DNA of 6,726 nucleotides, from assembly GCA_030630165.1 (NCBI GenBank), contig DAOVNN010000161.1:1-6726 (forward strand), given 5' to 3'. Source of the stretch: Candidatus Krumholzibacteriota bacterium. GTDB taxonomy: Bacteria > Krumholzibacteriota > Krumholzibacteriia > Krumholzibacteriales > Krumholzibacteriaceae. Of this stretch, positions 1 to 5,530 are shown one piece after another. How positions within the stretch are numbered: position 1 is the stretch's first letter; each line of letters opens with the position of its first letter. The notes under the pieces were generated by a model. The model had not been told where the DNA came from. It worked only from the letters and a program-made list of their open reading frames with translations, and did not search any database. A program made the position numbers and the translations under genes.

Positions 1-1
1 A

Positions 2-46
2 ACCCAGATACCCACATTAATCAATGAGATTGAGGACGAGTTATGA
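2..46 (+). CDS. Possible 3' end of an upstream gene (very short tail)
   Basis: A reading frame enters from the left edge and stops at the TGA at 44-46. It reads T-Q-I-P-T-L-I-N-E-I-E-D-E-L, and its stop overlaps the ATG of the next gene in an ATGA arrangement. Such overlaps are common between translationally coupled genes. The visible 14 residues are polar and do not resemble the hydrophobic stretch that precedes the corresponding point in AbgT proteins, so this does not look like the missing N-terminal half shifted by one base. With so little sequence it may equally be non-coding; the first 42 bases are also poorer in GC (17 of 42) than the rest of the window. Confidence 0.2.
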   Translation, partial: TQIPTLINEIEDEL

Positions 47-594
47 GCGACAAGGAAATCATCAAGTTCATGGCAACATCGATGAAGGGCCTTTCGGGTT
101 ACATAGTCATCGTGTTCTTCGCGGCGCAGTTCGTCTACTACTTCAAGTACAGCAATATCGGAGTGCTCATGGCGATAAGGGGCGCCGAGTTTCTCGGCAA
201 CATCGGTTTCACCGGTGTCATGCTCCTCGTCGCGTTCGTAATCCTGTCAGCGTTTATCAACCTCTTCATGGGGAGCGCATCGGCAAAGTGGGCGATCATG
301 GCTCCGGTCTTCGTCCCGATGTTCATGCTCGTCGGATATCACCCGGGGATAACGCAGGCGGCATTCAGGATCGGAGATTCGATCACGAACATCATCACCC
401 CGATGATGAGCTACTTTGCCCTGATCGTAGCCTTCGCGCAGAAGTACGATGAGAAATACGGAATAGGCACGATCACAGCCACGATGCTCCCGTACACGAT
501 CATCATCGGGCTCATCTGGATGATCCTGCTTGCAGCATGGATGCTTCTGGGACTGCCGGTCGGTCCCGACGCGCCGATCCATCTTCCCGGCTGA
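43..594 (+). CDS. AbgT-family transporter, C-terminal portion only
   Basis: This 183-residue membrane protein corresponds to the C-terminal part of AbgT-family transporters (p-aminobenzoyl-glutamate uptake in E. coli AbgT; sulfonamide/antimetabolite efflux in MtrF and YdaH). Family signatures seen are SDKEIIKFM at the start, GSASAKWA near residues 77-84 (re-entrant hairpin region), RIGDSITNIITP at 109-120 and LGLPVGP at 169-175. Hydrophobic segments lie near 17-34, 55-76, 113-132 and 150-170. Family members have about 500 residues, so some 320 N-terminal residues are missing. In-frame stops at 25-27 and 33-35 block extension. The ATG at 43 is preceded by GAGGA at 32-36 with a 6-base spacer, a good ribosome-binding site. 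The frame just upstream reads G-R-V, which would fit the usual AbgT sequence before SDK, suggesting a remnant of a longer gene. It could be a decayed copy, a split gene or an assembly artefact; transport by the fragment alone is doubtful. Confidence 0.8.
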   Translation: MSDKEIIKFMATSMKGLSGYIVIVFFAAQFVYYFKYSNIGVLMAIRGAEFLGNIGFTGVMLLVAFVILSAFINLFMGSASAKWAIMAPVFVPMFMLVGYHPGITQAAFRIGDSITNIITPMMSYFALIVAFAQKYDEKYGIGTITATMLPYTIIIGLIWMILLAAWMLLGLPVGPDAPIHLPG

Positions 595-631
595 CGGGGA
601 GCAGGACCGCATATCGCGGGAAAGGATGACG

Positions 632-1708
632 ATGCGAATAGCGTTTCTCGGCGACGGCTCTCTCGGTCACGTTCGCCGGTGGGCCGGTTATTTTCAGGAC
701 CAGGGGCACGATGTCCTGCTGATCTCCTTCGAGGATGTCAACGGATGCCCATTCCCTGCCAGGCGCATCAGGAAACTCCTCCCCACGAATCTCGCCGGGT
801 ATACTGCCGCCCTCGGCGCGGTTAAAAAAGAGCTCGAATCGTTCGGCCCCGATATCGTCAATGCGATCTACGTGGGTGGATACGGATTCATCGGCGCGCA
901 GTCCGGATACCGTCCCCTCGTCGTATCGGCGATCGGCTCCGACATGCTCGTCGACTACCCGTCGTCTTTCGTTCACAGACTTCAGATCGAATACGCCCTC
1001 AAGCGCGCTGCGCTCGTCACGACAGACGCCGAATCGCTGTCTGACGCCGTCGTTCACGCCGGCGTAGAACCCTCGAGAATCGTCGAGATATACTTTGGTA
1101 TCGATCCATCCGTCTTCAACCGGGAAAAACTGACCGGGCGGGGAGACGGCCCGCTGAGAATCGTCAGCACTAGAAACCTCTACCCCGTCTACCGCATCGA
1201 TACCCTCCTTGCCGCGTACGCGGGGCTGTCCGGAAAGGTCGACGCCCGGCTCATTATCTGCGGCGACGGCCCCGAACGAGCCGCGCTCGAGAAAAGGGCG
1301 AAGGAACTCGGCATCGGCGACAGCGTCACATTCGCGGGCAGGATCGACCCGGCCGGCATCGCCGCCGAACTGAAACAAGCCGACATATACATATCCACCT
1401 CCAGGTCGGATTCAACATCGGTCTCACTTCTCGAAGCAATGGCATGCGGCGCTGTACCGATCGTTACTGATCTTGCGGCGAACCGCGAGTGGCTGCGCGA
1501 CGGTGTCAGCGGTCTTCTTTTCCGCACCGATGACGCCGCGGCCCTTACAGAAGCGATCCTGCACCTCAGTGAGGATCCCGTCCTGGCGGAATCGATGAGA
1601 GATGAATGTGCGGCGACAGTGGCAGAGCGGGGACTCTGGCTTCCCAACATGGAGAGGGCCGCAAAGGAATTCGCGCGCCTCGTCGAAAGAGAAGCCGCAC
1701 AGCGATGA
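632..1708 (+). CDS. GT4-family glycosyltransferase
   Basis: This 358-residue protein is a GT-B fold, family 4 retaining glycosyltransferase, expected to move a sugar from a nucleotide donor onto an envelope glycan or lipid at the cytoplasmic face. The N-terminal Rossmann domain begins MRIAFLGDGS with GHVRRW at 12-17 (acceptor side). The C-terminal donor domain begins near LRIVSTRNLYPVYRIDTLL (175-193), followed by ICGDGPER at 209-216, VTFAGRI at 232-238 and the donor motif SDSTSVSLLEAMACG (259-273). The classic EX7E motif is DX7E here (D260, E268), a substitution seen in some GT4 enzymes. The start at 632 is preferred because AAGG at 622-625 lies 6 bases before it and the protein then begins as relatives do. 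ATG 626 is possible. The frame stays open back to 530, but that start would overlap the transporter gene by 65 bases. It lies 37 bases after the AbgT gene and may be co-transcribed. Donor and acceptor cannot be read from sequence. Confidence 0.9.
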   Translation: MRIAFLGDGSLGHVRRWAGYFQDQGHDVLLISFEDVNGCPFPARRIRKLLPTNLAGYTAALGAVKKELESFGPDIVNAIYVGGYGFIGAQSGYRPLVVSAIGSDMLVDYPSSFVHRLQIEYALKRAALVTTDAESLSDAVVHAGVEPSRIVEIYFGIDPSVFNREKLTGRGDGPLRIVSTRNLYPVYRIDTLLAAYAGLSGKVDARLIICGDGPERAALEKRAKELGIGDSVTFAGRIDPAGIAAELKQADIYISTSRSDSTSVSLLEAMACGAVPIVTDLAANREWLRDGVSGLLFRTDDAAALTEAILHLSEDPVLAESMRDECAATVAERGLWLPNMERAAKEFARLVEREAAQR

Positions 1709-1792
1709 ACGAGACGAAAAGCAACCCTCAGGTGACGCTCCATCACAGGCAAGCACCGGAACCAACGGGGAACAACGACCCGCCTCGTGACA

Positions 1793-1812
1793 CCCGGGGA
1801 AGGCCGGGGTTT
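1793..1812 (+). terminator. Candidate weak intrinsic terminator after the glycosyltransferase
   Basis: CCCGG at 1793-1797 can pair with CCGGG at 1804-1808 around a GGAAGG loop, and the stem is followed by GTTTCTCT. The stem is short (5 bp) and the T-run is interrupted, so this is only a candidate terminator, 84 bases past the stop codon of the glycosyltransferase. Confidence 0.3.
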
Positions 1813-1829
1813 CTCTATAGGTATTTCCC

Positions 1830-1863
1830 CTCATAGAGGCGGAAGTCCGCCGCCTTTCATGAG
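1830..1863. other. Strong stem-loop (13 bp with one bulge)
   Basis: CTCATAGAGGCGG at 1830-1842 pairs with CCGCCTTT at 1850-1857 and ATGAG at 1859-1863, leaving C1858 as a one-base bulge, one G·T wobble (1836 with 1856) and a seven-base loop AAGTCCG. This is the most stable inverted repeat noticed in the window. No T-run follows on either strand (TAAAAAT on the plus side, GGGGAAATA on the minus side), so it is not a standard intrinsic terminator. It could protect the 3' end of the glycosyltransferase transcript, be part of a small RNA or leader, or be a dispersed palindromic repeat. The sequence alone does not decide. Confidence 0.5.
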
Positions 1864-2105
1864 TAAAAATCCCCTGTCCGTGGTCTCCCGCTCCATCGAC
1901 AAATGATGAACAGATCTGTCCCCGCCATTTGCCCATGATTCTACGCATTATGCTACCTGCATCATTTCAACGGGTTACAACAGCAACAGGCATCATTCCA
2001 TCTCTCCCGTGGAAGCTGTTCGACCTATTCCAGATCAGTGGAATGTATCTTGTTAATGAATATATACGCGGACTCGAATGGGCTGTCCCGGAAAGGGAGA
2101 TCGTT

Positions 2106-2696
2106 GTGGGAATATGGGAAACAGAAACGCTGATACTCAGACTCACAGCGGTCATATTCGTTTTCGCACTTCTTCGCATCTGTCGAAGAAAAAAGGAAAC
2201 AGGACGGGAAACCGTGTTGTACCTAATCATCGTTGCCGCCTCCGCCACCGTTAACTTACTACGAGCCGGCGGAGGCGGGTTTTTAATGACCCTTATCGGA
2301 GCAATGGCAGCGTTTGCAGTCTCCGCCCCTCTTCTGGCGAGGGACAGGATCGCGCTGAGGGACATCGCCGCCCCTGTGGCAGCGGGTTCCCTGCTCGGCC
2401 CGTTCGGAGGTCTTGCCGCCATCGCAATAGCCGCTGTGATCTATATCATACAACGGTCCGCCGGCCGTCAGCCCATGGTGTCGGACAGGCTCACCCCCAG
2501 GTTCGTCCCTTCAGGTACGTGGACGAATCCAGCGGGCCGTTCCGTACTGGCTATACTGGAGAACCGCAGGCTCAGGAAAAACCCGCGCTGTAACCAGGAT
2601 GACTGCGGAATCACCGCGGGTATTGATATGCTGCCGTGGCGGACCTCTCTCGCCGTAGCGACACTGGCAGTGCTGATGACAGATATGTTCGTCTGA
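2106..2696 (+). CDS. Membrane protein resembling a degenerate prepilin peptidase (A24/CpaA-like)
   Basis: With a GTG start at 2106 this is a 196-residue integral membrane protein. The start is chosen because AGGGAG at 2094-2099 lies 6 bases upstream and because codon bias is weak before it; a TTG at 1929 or ATGs at 1935 and 2043 are alternatives. Hydrophobic segments lie near residues 9-23, 37-52, 59-78, 88-115 and 176-193. The layout recalls small type IV prepilin peptidases of the CpaA/TadV type: a basic loop after the first segment (R24-R34), then LRD-I-AAPVAAGSLLGPFGGLAAI at 84-106 where the family has GxGDxKLLAALGALLGP, and an LPWRTSLAVATLAVL end (176-190) like the family's final helix. 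The first catalytic Asp motif (D-x-x-x-x-x-I-P-N) is absent, and the second keeps only the aspartate (D86) without its glycines. If the relationship is right, peptidase activity is unlikely. DUF192 follows after 13 bases. The family call rests on pattern resemblance and is moderate. Confidence 0.5.
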   Translation: MGIWETETLILRLTAVIFVFALLRICRRKKETGRETVLYLIIVAASATVNLLRAGGGGFLMTLIGAMAAFAVSAPLLARDRIALRDIAAPVAAGSLLGPFGGLAAIAIAAVIYIIQRSAGRQPMVSDRLTPRFVPSGTWTNPAGRSVLAILENRRLRKNPRCNQDDCGITAGIDMLPWRTSLAVATLAVLMTDMFV

Positions 2697-2709
2697 CGGA
2701 AGGATCGAG

Positions 2710-3057
2710 TTGGCTGTCTGGAACAGAACAAGATGCACATACCTCGGGACGACTCTCCTGACCCTGAATGAGCATTTCATGAATACCCTCAGGCACATCA
2801 GCGACCGGGGAATCCCTTCGGATTGCGCTCTTTACATATCGCCATGTCAGGGGATATATACTGTCGGCATGCGCTGTGCGATCGATATCGCTTTTCTCGA
2901 CAATGAGATGCGTGTCATAAGGATCTTCCGCAGTTTTCCACCCAACTGCTTCGTCGAACCGGTCAAAGGCGCGATCAGCGCGGTGGAACTCCCCCCGGAG
3001 CGCCTGGCCGAAACGGGCACGTCGGTCGGCGACATCCTCGTCATAGAGCCCGGCTGA
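2710..3057 (+). CDS. DUF192 family protein
   Basis: This 115-residue protein matches DUF192 over its whole length. It has the N-terminal N-R-T motif (5-7), then SPCQGIYTVGMRCAIDIAFLD (44-64), which parallels the family core 'PC-x-x-IHT-x-x-M-x-x-x-ID-x-x-FLD', and the closing AVELPPERLAETGTSVGD (91-108). The biochemical role of DUF192 is not established. From memory, members of this subtype often sit beside type IV/Tad pilus assembly and prepilin peptidase genes, which fits the neighbour 13 bases upstream. No signal peptide is apparent. The start is an unusual TTG at 2710, supported by GGAAGGA at 2698-2704 with a 5-base spacer and by the match to the family N-terminus. The short gap suggests co-transcription with the preceding gene. 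It ends 14 bp from the convergent MEMO-family gene. Confidence 0.85.
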   Translation: MAVWNRTRCTYLGTTLLTLNEHFMNTLRHISDRGIPSDCALYISPCQGIYTVGMRCAIDIAFLDNEMRVIRIFRSFPPNCFVEPVKGAISAVELPPERLAETGTSVGDILVIEPG

Positions 3058-3071
3058 TCTCCGGAACCTCT

Positions 3072-4172
3072 CTACCAGTAACCCATCGCCAGATAGCCCA
3101 CCCAGTGTCTGTCCGTCGCTATATTCGTCGCTCCGAGTCCTGTATCCCCGACAGGAAGAGCGCCCGGCTCGAGGCTCGTCCCGTACCCGAGGATATGTCC
3201 CTGAGGCGCCGGGCGTCCCTGCGCGGCCGACAGCCCGTCGAGCACACTCAGTCCGAACGGTATCGAATAGACCCCGCACCACGTGACCTTGTATGGCCAC
3301 TCGAGATCGTCCCTCTCGACGCGCTCCCTGAACCCGGCGATCTTCTCTGCCGAAAGCGGTCCCTCAAGGGTCGTTCTCGCTATCTCGATATCCTGCGCAG
3401 TTGCCTTTTCGTATCCCTCGCGTCCCGTGCCGAACGGCGCGTAGCCGCCGCTTCCCCACTCCTCGTCACCGTAGTGAACGCAGTCTGCGGAGATCAGTAC
3501 TGCGGCGCTTTCCCCCAGCTCCATCCCTTCCTCCTCGAGAACCGCAGCGAGGGCACGTGTCATCTCACCGGCAGCATTCGCGAACGAATCTCCCGCGAAT
3601 CTCGTGACGAGGACGGGGATTATCTCGACATCGGTGCCTCCGAAGTGCTGCAGGAACGGGATGAACGCCTCGAGTGAATGCTCCGAAGCGTGGAAGGACC
3701 CGTCGACGAGGACGATCTCCGCGGGAAGGCGCTCGATCACTTTCTCCCTCAGCGGTGATACAGGGGTCACACCGTAAGGGCCCTTCCATCCGCTGAAATC
3801 ATCGAAGATCAGTTTTCCCTCCAGCCCGATCCTTCTCGCCCTGTGGGCAACGCCGAAGAGGATGATCAGGTCGGCCCCCACCCTCTCTAATGTCATCGCG
3901 TAGTAAGGACCCGCGTATATGTAATCATCGTGCGGGACGATCGCCCCGATCATCTCCCCCGCCCCGGAAGAAGCGGAAGAGAGAGCGAAGGGAAGCGCCC
4001 CTGCCTCGATCATTGAATCCGACAGAGCCACTACCCTTTCCACCTGGGCGGGGGCGGTCGCGTAGCCGATCGTGTCGGTCGGCTGGCGCACGGTGCCTTC
4101 CGTGCCGCCGGCGGCGGATGCACCGATGCTGAAGGCGGCAATAATCAGCGCCGCGATAAAAATTCTTCTCAT
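3072..4172 (-). CDS. Exported MEMO-family protein (AmmeMemoRadiSam system protein B-like)
   Basis: This 366-residue protein belongs to the MEMO family, related to extradiol dioxygenases and to human MEMO1. The ATG at 4172 is chosen because AGGAGG lies 6 bases upstream (4184-4179) and because it starts directly into a signal peptide: MRR, a hydrophobic run to about residue 16, then GASA-A at 17-21 as a Sec cleavage site. Family motifs are IVPHDDYIYAG (78-88), LFGVAHR (105-111), EHSLEAFIPFLQ (164-175), ISADCVHYG (227-235) and TWCGVYSIPFG (297-307). His81, His110 and Cys299 align with the three metal ligands described for human MEMO1, and Asp230 and His233 also match. The only clear motif change is PHDDY for the usual PHAGY. 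Bacterial relatives of about 260-280 residues are usually cytoplasmic and lack this leader. The AMMECR1 and radical SAM partners are not in the window. Substrate and reaction are unknown; a role outside the cytoplasm is inferred from the leader. Confidence 0.88.
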   Translation of the reverse strand: MRRIFIAALIIAAFSIGASAAGGTEGTVRQPTDTIGYATAPAQVERVVALSDSMIEAGALPFALSSASSGAGEMIGAIVPHDDYIYAGPYYAMTLERVGADLIILFGVAHRARRIGLEGKLIFDDFSGWKGPYGVTPVSPLREKVIERLPAEIVLVDGSFHASEHSLEAFIPFLQHFGGTDVEIIPVLVTRFAGDSFANAAGEMTRALAAVLEEEGMELGESAAVLISADCVHYGDEEWGSGGYAPFGTGREGYEKATAQDIEIARTTLEGPLSAEKIAGFRERVERDDLEWPYKVTWCGVYSIPFGLSVLDGLSAAQGRPAPQGHILGYGTSLEPGALPVGDTGLGATNIATDRHWVGYLAMGYW

Positions 4173-4218
4173 GGCAGACCTCCTCATACGGGCCGATGAT
4201 ACATCAGCGCGGCTTCCT

Positions 4219-4250
4219 AGCACAGAAAAAGCCTGACTTTTCCCAGTGCT
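4219..4250. promoter_or_regulatory. Imperfect palindrome in the divergent MEMO/MFS promoter region
   Basis: AGCAC at 4219-4223 pairs with GTGCT at 4246-4250, and inside it GAAAA (4225-4229) pairs with TTTTC (4238-4242). The two arms are separated by small mismatched stretches. The repeat overlaps the proposed -35 hexamer of the MFS gene and lies 47 bases upstream of the MEMO start, where an operator controlling one or both divergent genes might be expected. No regulator gene is visible in the window, so the role is inferred from position only. Confidence 0.35.
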
Positions 4251-4261
4251 GTAAATATATT
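4233..4261 (+). promoter_or_regulatory. Candidate sigma70-like promoter for the MFS gene
   Basis: CTGACT at 4233-4238 (TGAC matches the -35 consensus) is followed by a 17-base spacer and TATATT at 4256-4261 (five of six matches to TATAAT). Transcription would begin near 4268, giving a leader of about 36 bases before the ATG at 4304. It is the best hexamer pair found in the window. Whether this lineage uses the standard consensus is assumed. For the divergent gene only a TATCAT-like -10 on the minus strand was seen, without a good -35. Confidence 0.45.
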
Positions 4262-4303
4262 CACACCTCGATACACTGAACCTCTTCAGGTCCGGAGAAG
4301 ACG

Positions 4304-5524
4304 ATGATCAAGGGAAAGAAAAGAAGGCTGCTCGGCTCGGTATCGCTGCACCACGCGTGCAACGACGGCTCTACCGTAGTGCTGCCGACGATCTTCCCCG
4401 TTCTCCTCACGCAGGGACTGCTCATACGCAGCTATTCCGACATCGGGACCACGGTCCTCGTCGGCCTGGTGACAGCCGTCATCTTCCAGGCCTTCGTCGG
4501 TCATTTCGCGAAAACACGCCACTCGAGGTACTACCTCGCCCTCGACGCGCTCCTCGTCGGAACGTCCCTTATCCTCATGACACAATCGACGAGCTACTGG
4601 ATGCTGGTCCTCTTCTTCATCGGCATGAGGATGGGAACGAGCATCTACCACCCCGTCGGGATCTCGTGGATATCCCACATCTTCTCAGGGAAGGACCTCG
4701 ACAGGGCGATGGGCTTCCAGAGCGCCTTCGGAAATATCGGCGTCCTGCTCGCCTTCGCTTCCACTGGATTTCTGGCGCAGCACTACGGCTGGCGAGCGCC
4801 CCTCTTCCTCTGGGGAGCGATCAACCTCGTCGCAGTCGCCATCGGGCTCTACCTCTCGCGAAATGCGTACGGGAAGGGCGAGATCGCGCAGCAGATCGAG
4901 GACGAGAAGGAACCGCTCTCCTGGACCAAAGCCTTCCACGGAATCAAGACGTTCATACCGCTGATGATCCTCGGCGGCCTCGCCTGGGGGATCACGGTCA
5001 ACTACGCGCCGAGCCTGCTGAACCACAGGCTCGGGGTGCCGATGTCGGCAACCGGGATCATCATGGGCTGCTGGATGGCTGCGGGAACACTCTCGGCCTT
5101 CATGTACGGAAGGGTATCGGCAAGGCTCGGAAGGGCGCGGACCCTCGTGTACGCATACATCGTGATCGCCGTCGTAGCCGTGATCTTCGGCCTCGGCCGC
5201 AGCGTACCCCTGGCGATCGGCGCATTCGCCATCTTCGGCATCGCGCTCTTCTCCACCTACCCCGCCAACCTCTCCTTTATCGGAAGCTCCGTCGAGCCCC
5301 GCAACCGGACGGCGGCATTCAGCCTCGCTTCGAACATCATGATCTTCGGCAACTCGATCTTCTCGTTTGTCTCGGGAAGGATCTCCGATACGTACGGCAT
5401 CAACGCACCCTTCCTGCTCCTCGGCGCGATGACTGTCATCATACTGACATATCTGGTGATGATGATAAGGACGGGTAGAATATCCGCCGACGGATGCAGG
5501 ATCGCCCGCGTGGACCCGCAGTGA
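4304..5524 (+). CDS. MFS transporter, fosmidomycin-resistance (Fsr)-like
   Basis: This 406-residue protein is a major facilitator with about twelve hydrophobic segments (roughly 22-37, 48-67, 78-93, 97-115, 137-159, 166-185, 215-233, 250-268, 281-297, 303-325, 338-358, 368-388) and a cytoplasmic central loop near 187-212. Features recalling the Fsr-type drug exporters are LHHACND at 15-21 in helix 1, the IYHPVGISW stretch at 114-122 in helix 4 (Fsr has a similar HP motif) and GFQSAFGNIGVLLA at 137-150. The loop motif between helices 8 and 9, GRVSARLGRAR (269-279), is well kept, while the equivalent between helices 2 and 3 (GHFAKTRHSRY, 66-76) is degenerate. The substrate cannot be inferred; drug efflux is the best-known role of relatives. 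The ATG at 4304 has GGAG at 4294-4297 with a 6-base spacer and a good upstream promoter candidate. The gene is transcribed away from the MEMO gene and ends 6 bp from the convergent cyclophilin. Confidence 0.88.
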   Translation: MIKGKKRRLLGSVSLHHACNDGSTVVLPTIFPVLLTQGLLIRSYSDIGTTVLVGLVTAVIFQAFVGHFAKTRHSRYYLALDALLVGTSLILMTQSTSYWMLVLFFIGMRMGTSIYHPVGISWISHIFSGKDLDRAMGFQSAFGNIGVLLAFASTGFLAQHYGWRAPLFLWGAINLVAVAIGLYLSRNAYGKGEIAQQIEDEKEPLSWTKAFHGIKTFIPLMILGGLAWGITVNYAPSLLNHRLGVPMSATGIIMGCWMAAGTLSAFMYGRVSARLGRARTLVYAYIVIAVVAVIFGLGRSVPLAIGAFAIFGIALFSTYPANLSFIGSSVEPRNRTAAFSLASNIMIFGNSIFSFVSGRISDTYGINAPFLLLGAMTVIILTYLVMMIRTGRISADGCRIARVDPQ

Positions 5525-5530
5525 TCGCTG

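Larger units (their letters stand above)
1709..2105. other. Gene-free stretch of about 400 bp
   Basis: No convincing gene lies here. The frame of the following membrane protein remains open back to a TTG at 1929, but codons between 1935 and 2105 have G or C in the third position less than half the time, unlike all neighbouring genes, and the translation there has no membrane-protein character. The stretch holds a small GC-rich hairpin followed by a short T-run just after the glycosyltransferase, then a much stronger stem-loop. A TATATA at 2061-2066 would sit suitably upstream of the GTG at 2106, but no matching -35 hexamer is visible, so no promoter is claimed. Confidence 0.6.

Noticed and set aside
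530..631. Longer glycosyltransferase starting at ATG 530
   Set aside because: It would overlap the AbgT gene by 65 bases, adds a segment unlike GT4 N-termini, and lacks a ribosome-binding site; MRIAFLGDGS at 632 is the usual kind of start.
512..1378. Long open frame on the minus strand opposite the glycosyltransferase gene
   Set aside because: The translation is rich in charged residues without any recognised motif, and it lies antisense to a gene with clear GT4 motifs; in GC-rich DNA such mirror frames are expected.
1929..2105. Longer form of the membrane protein starting at TTG 1929
   Set aside because: No ribosome-binding site at 1929, codon bias lost in this part, and no membrane-protein character in the added 59 residues; the GTG at 2106 has AGGGAG 6 bases upstream.
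2611..3300. 229-codon minus-strand frame across the DUF192 gene and the end of the MEMO gene
   Set aside because: It overlaps two recognised genes, shows no family motif, and has a low-complexity charged composition.
4173..4223. Upstream ATGs at 4187 and 4223 for the MEMO gene
   Set aside because: The AGGAGG site lies between these and the ATG at 4172, and the signal peptide begins properly only at 4172.
4357..5478. 373-codon open frame on the plus strand inside the MFS gene, in another frame
   Set aside because: The product is arginine- and proline-rich with no domain, while the frame starting at 4304 gives a complete MFS protein with a ribosome-binding site.
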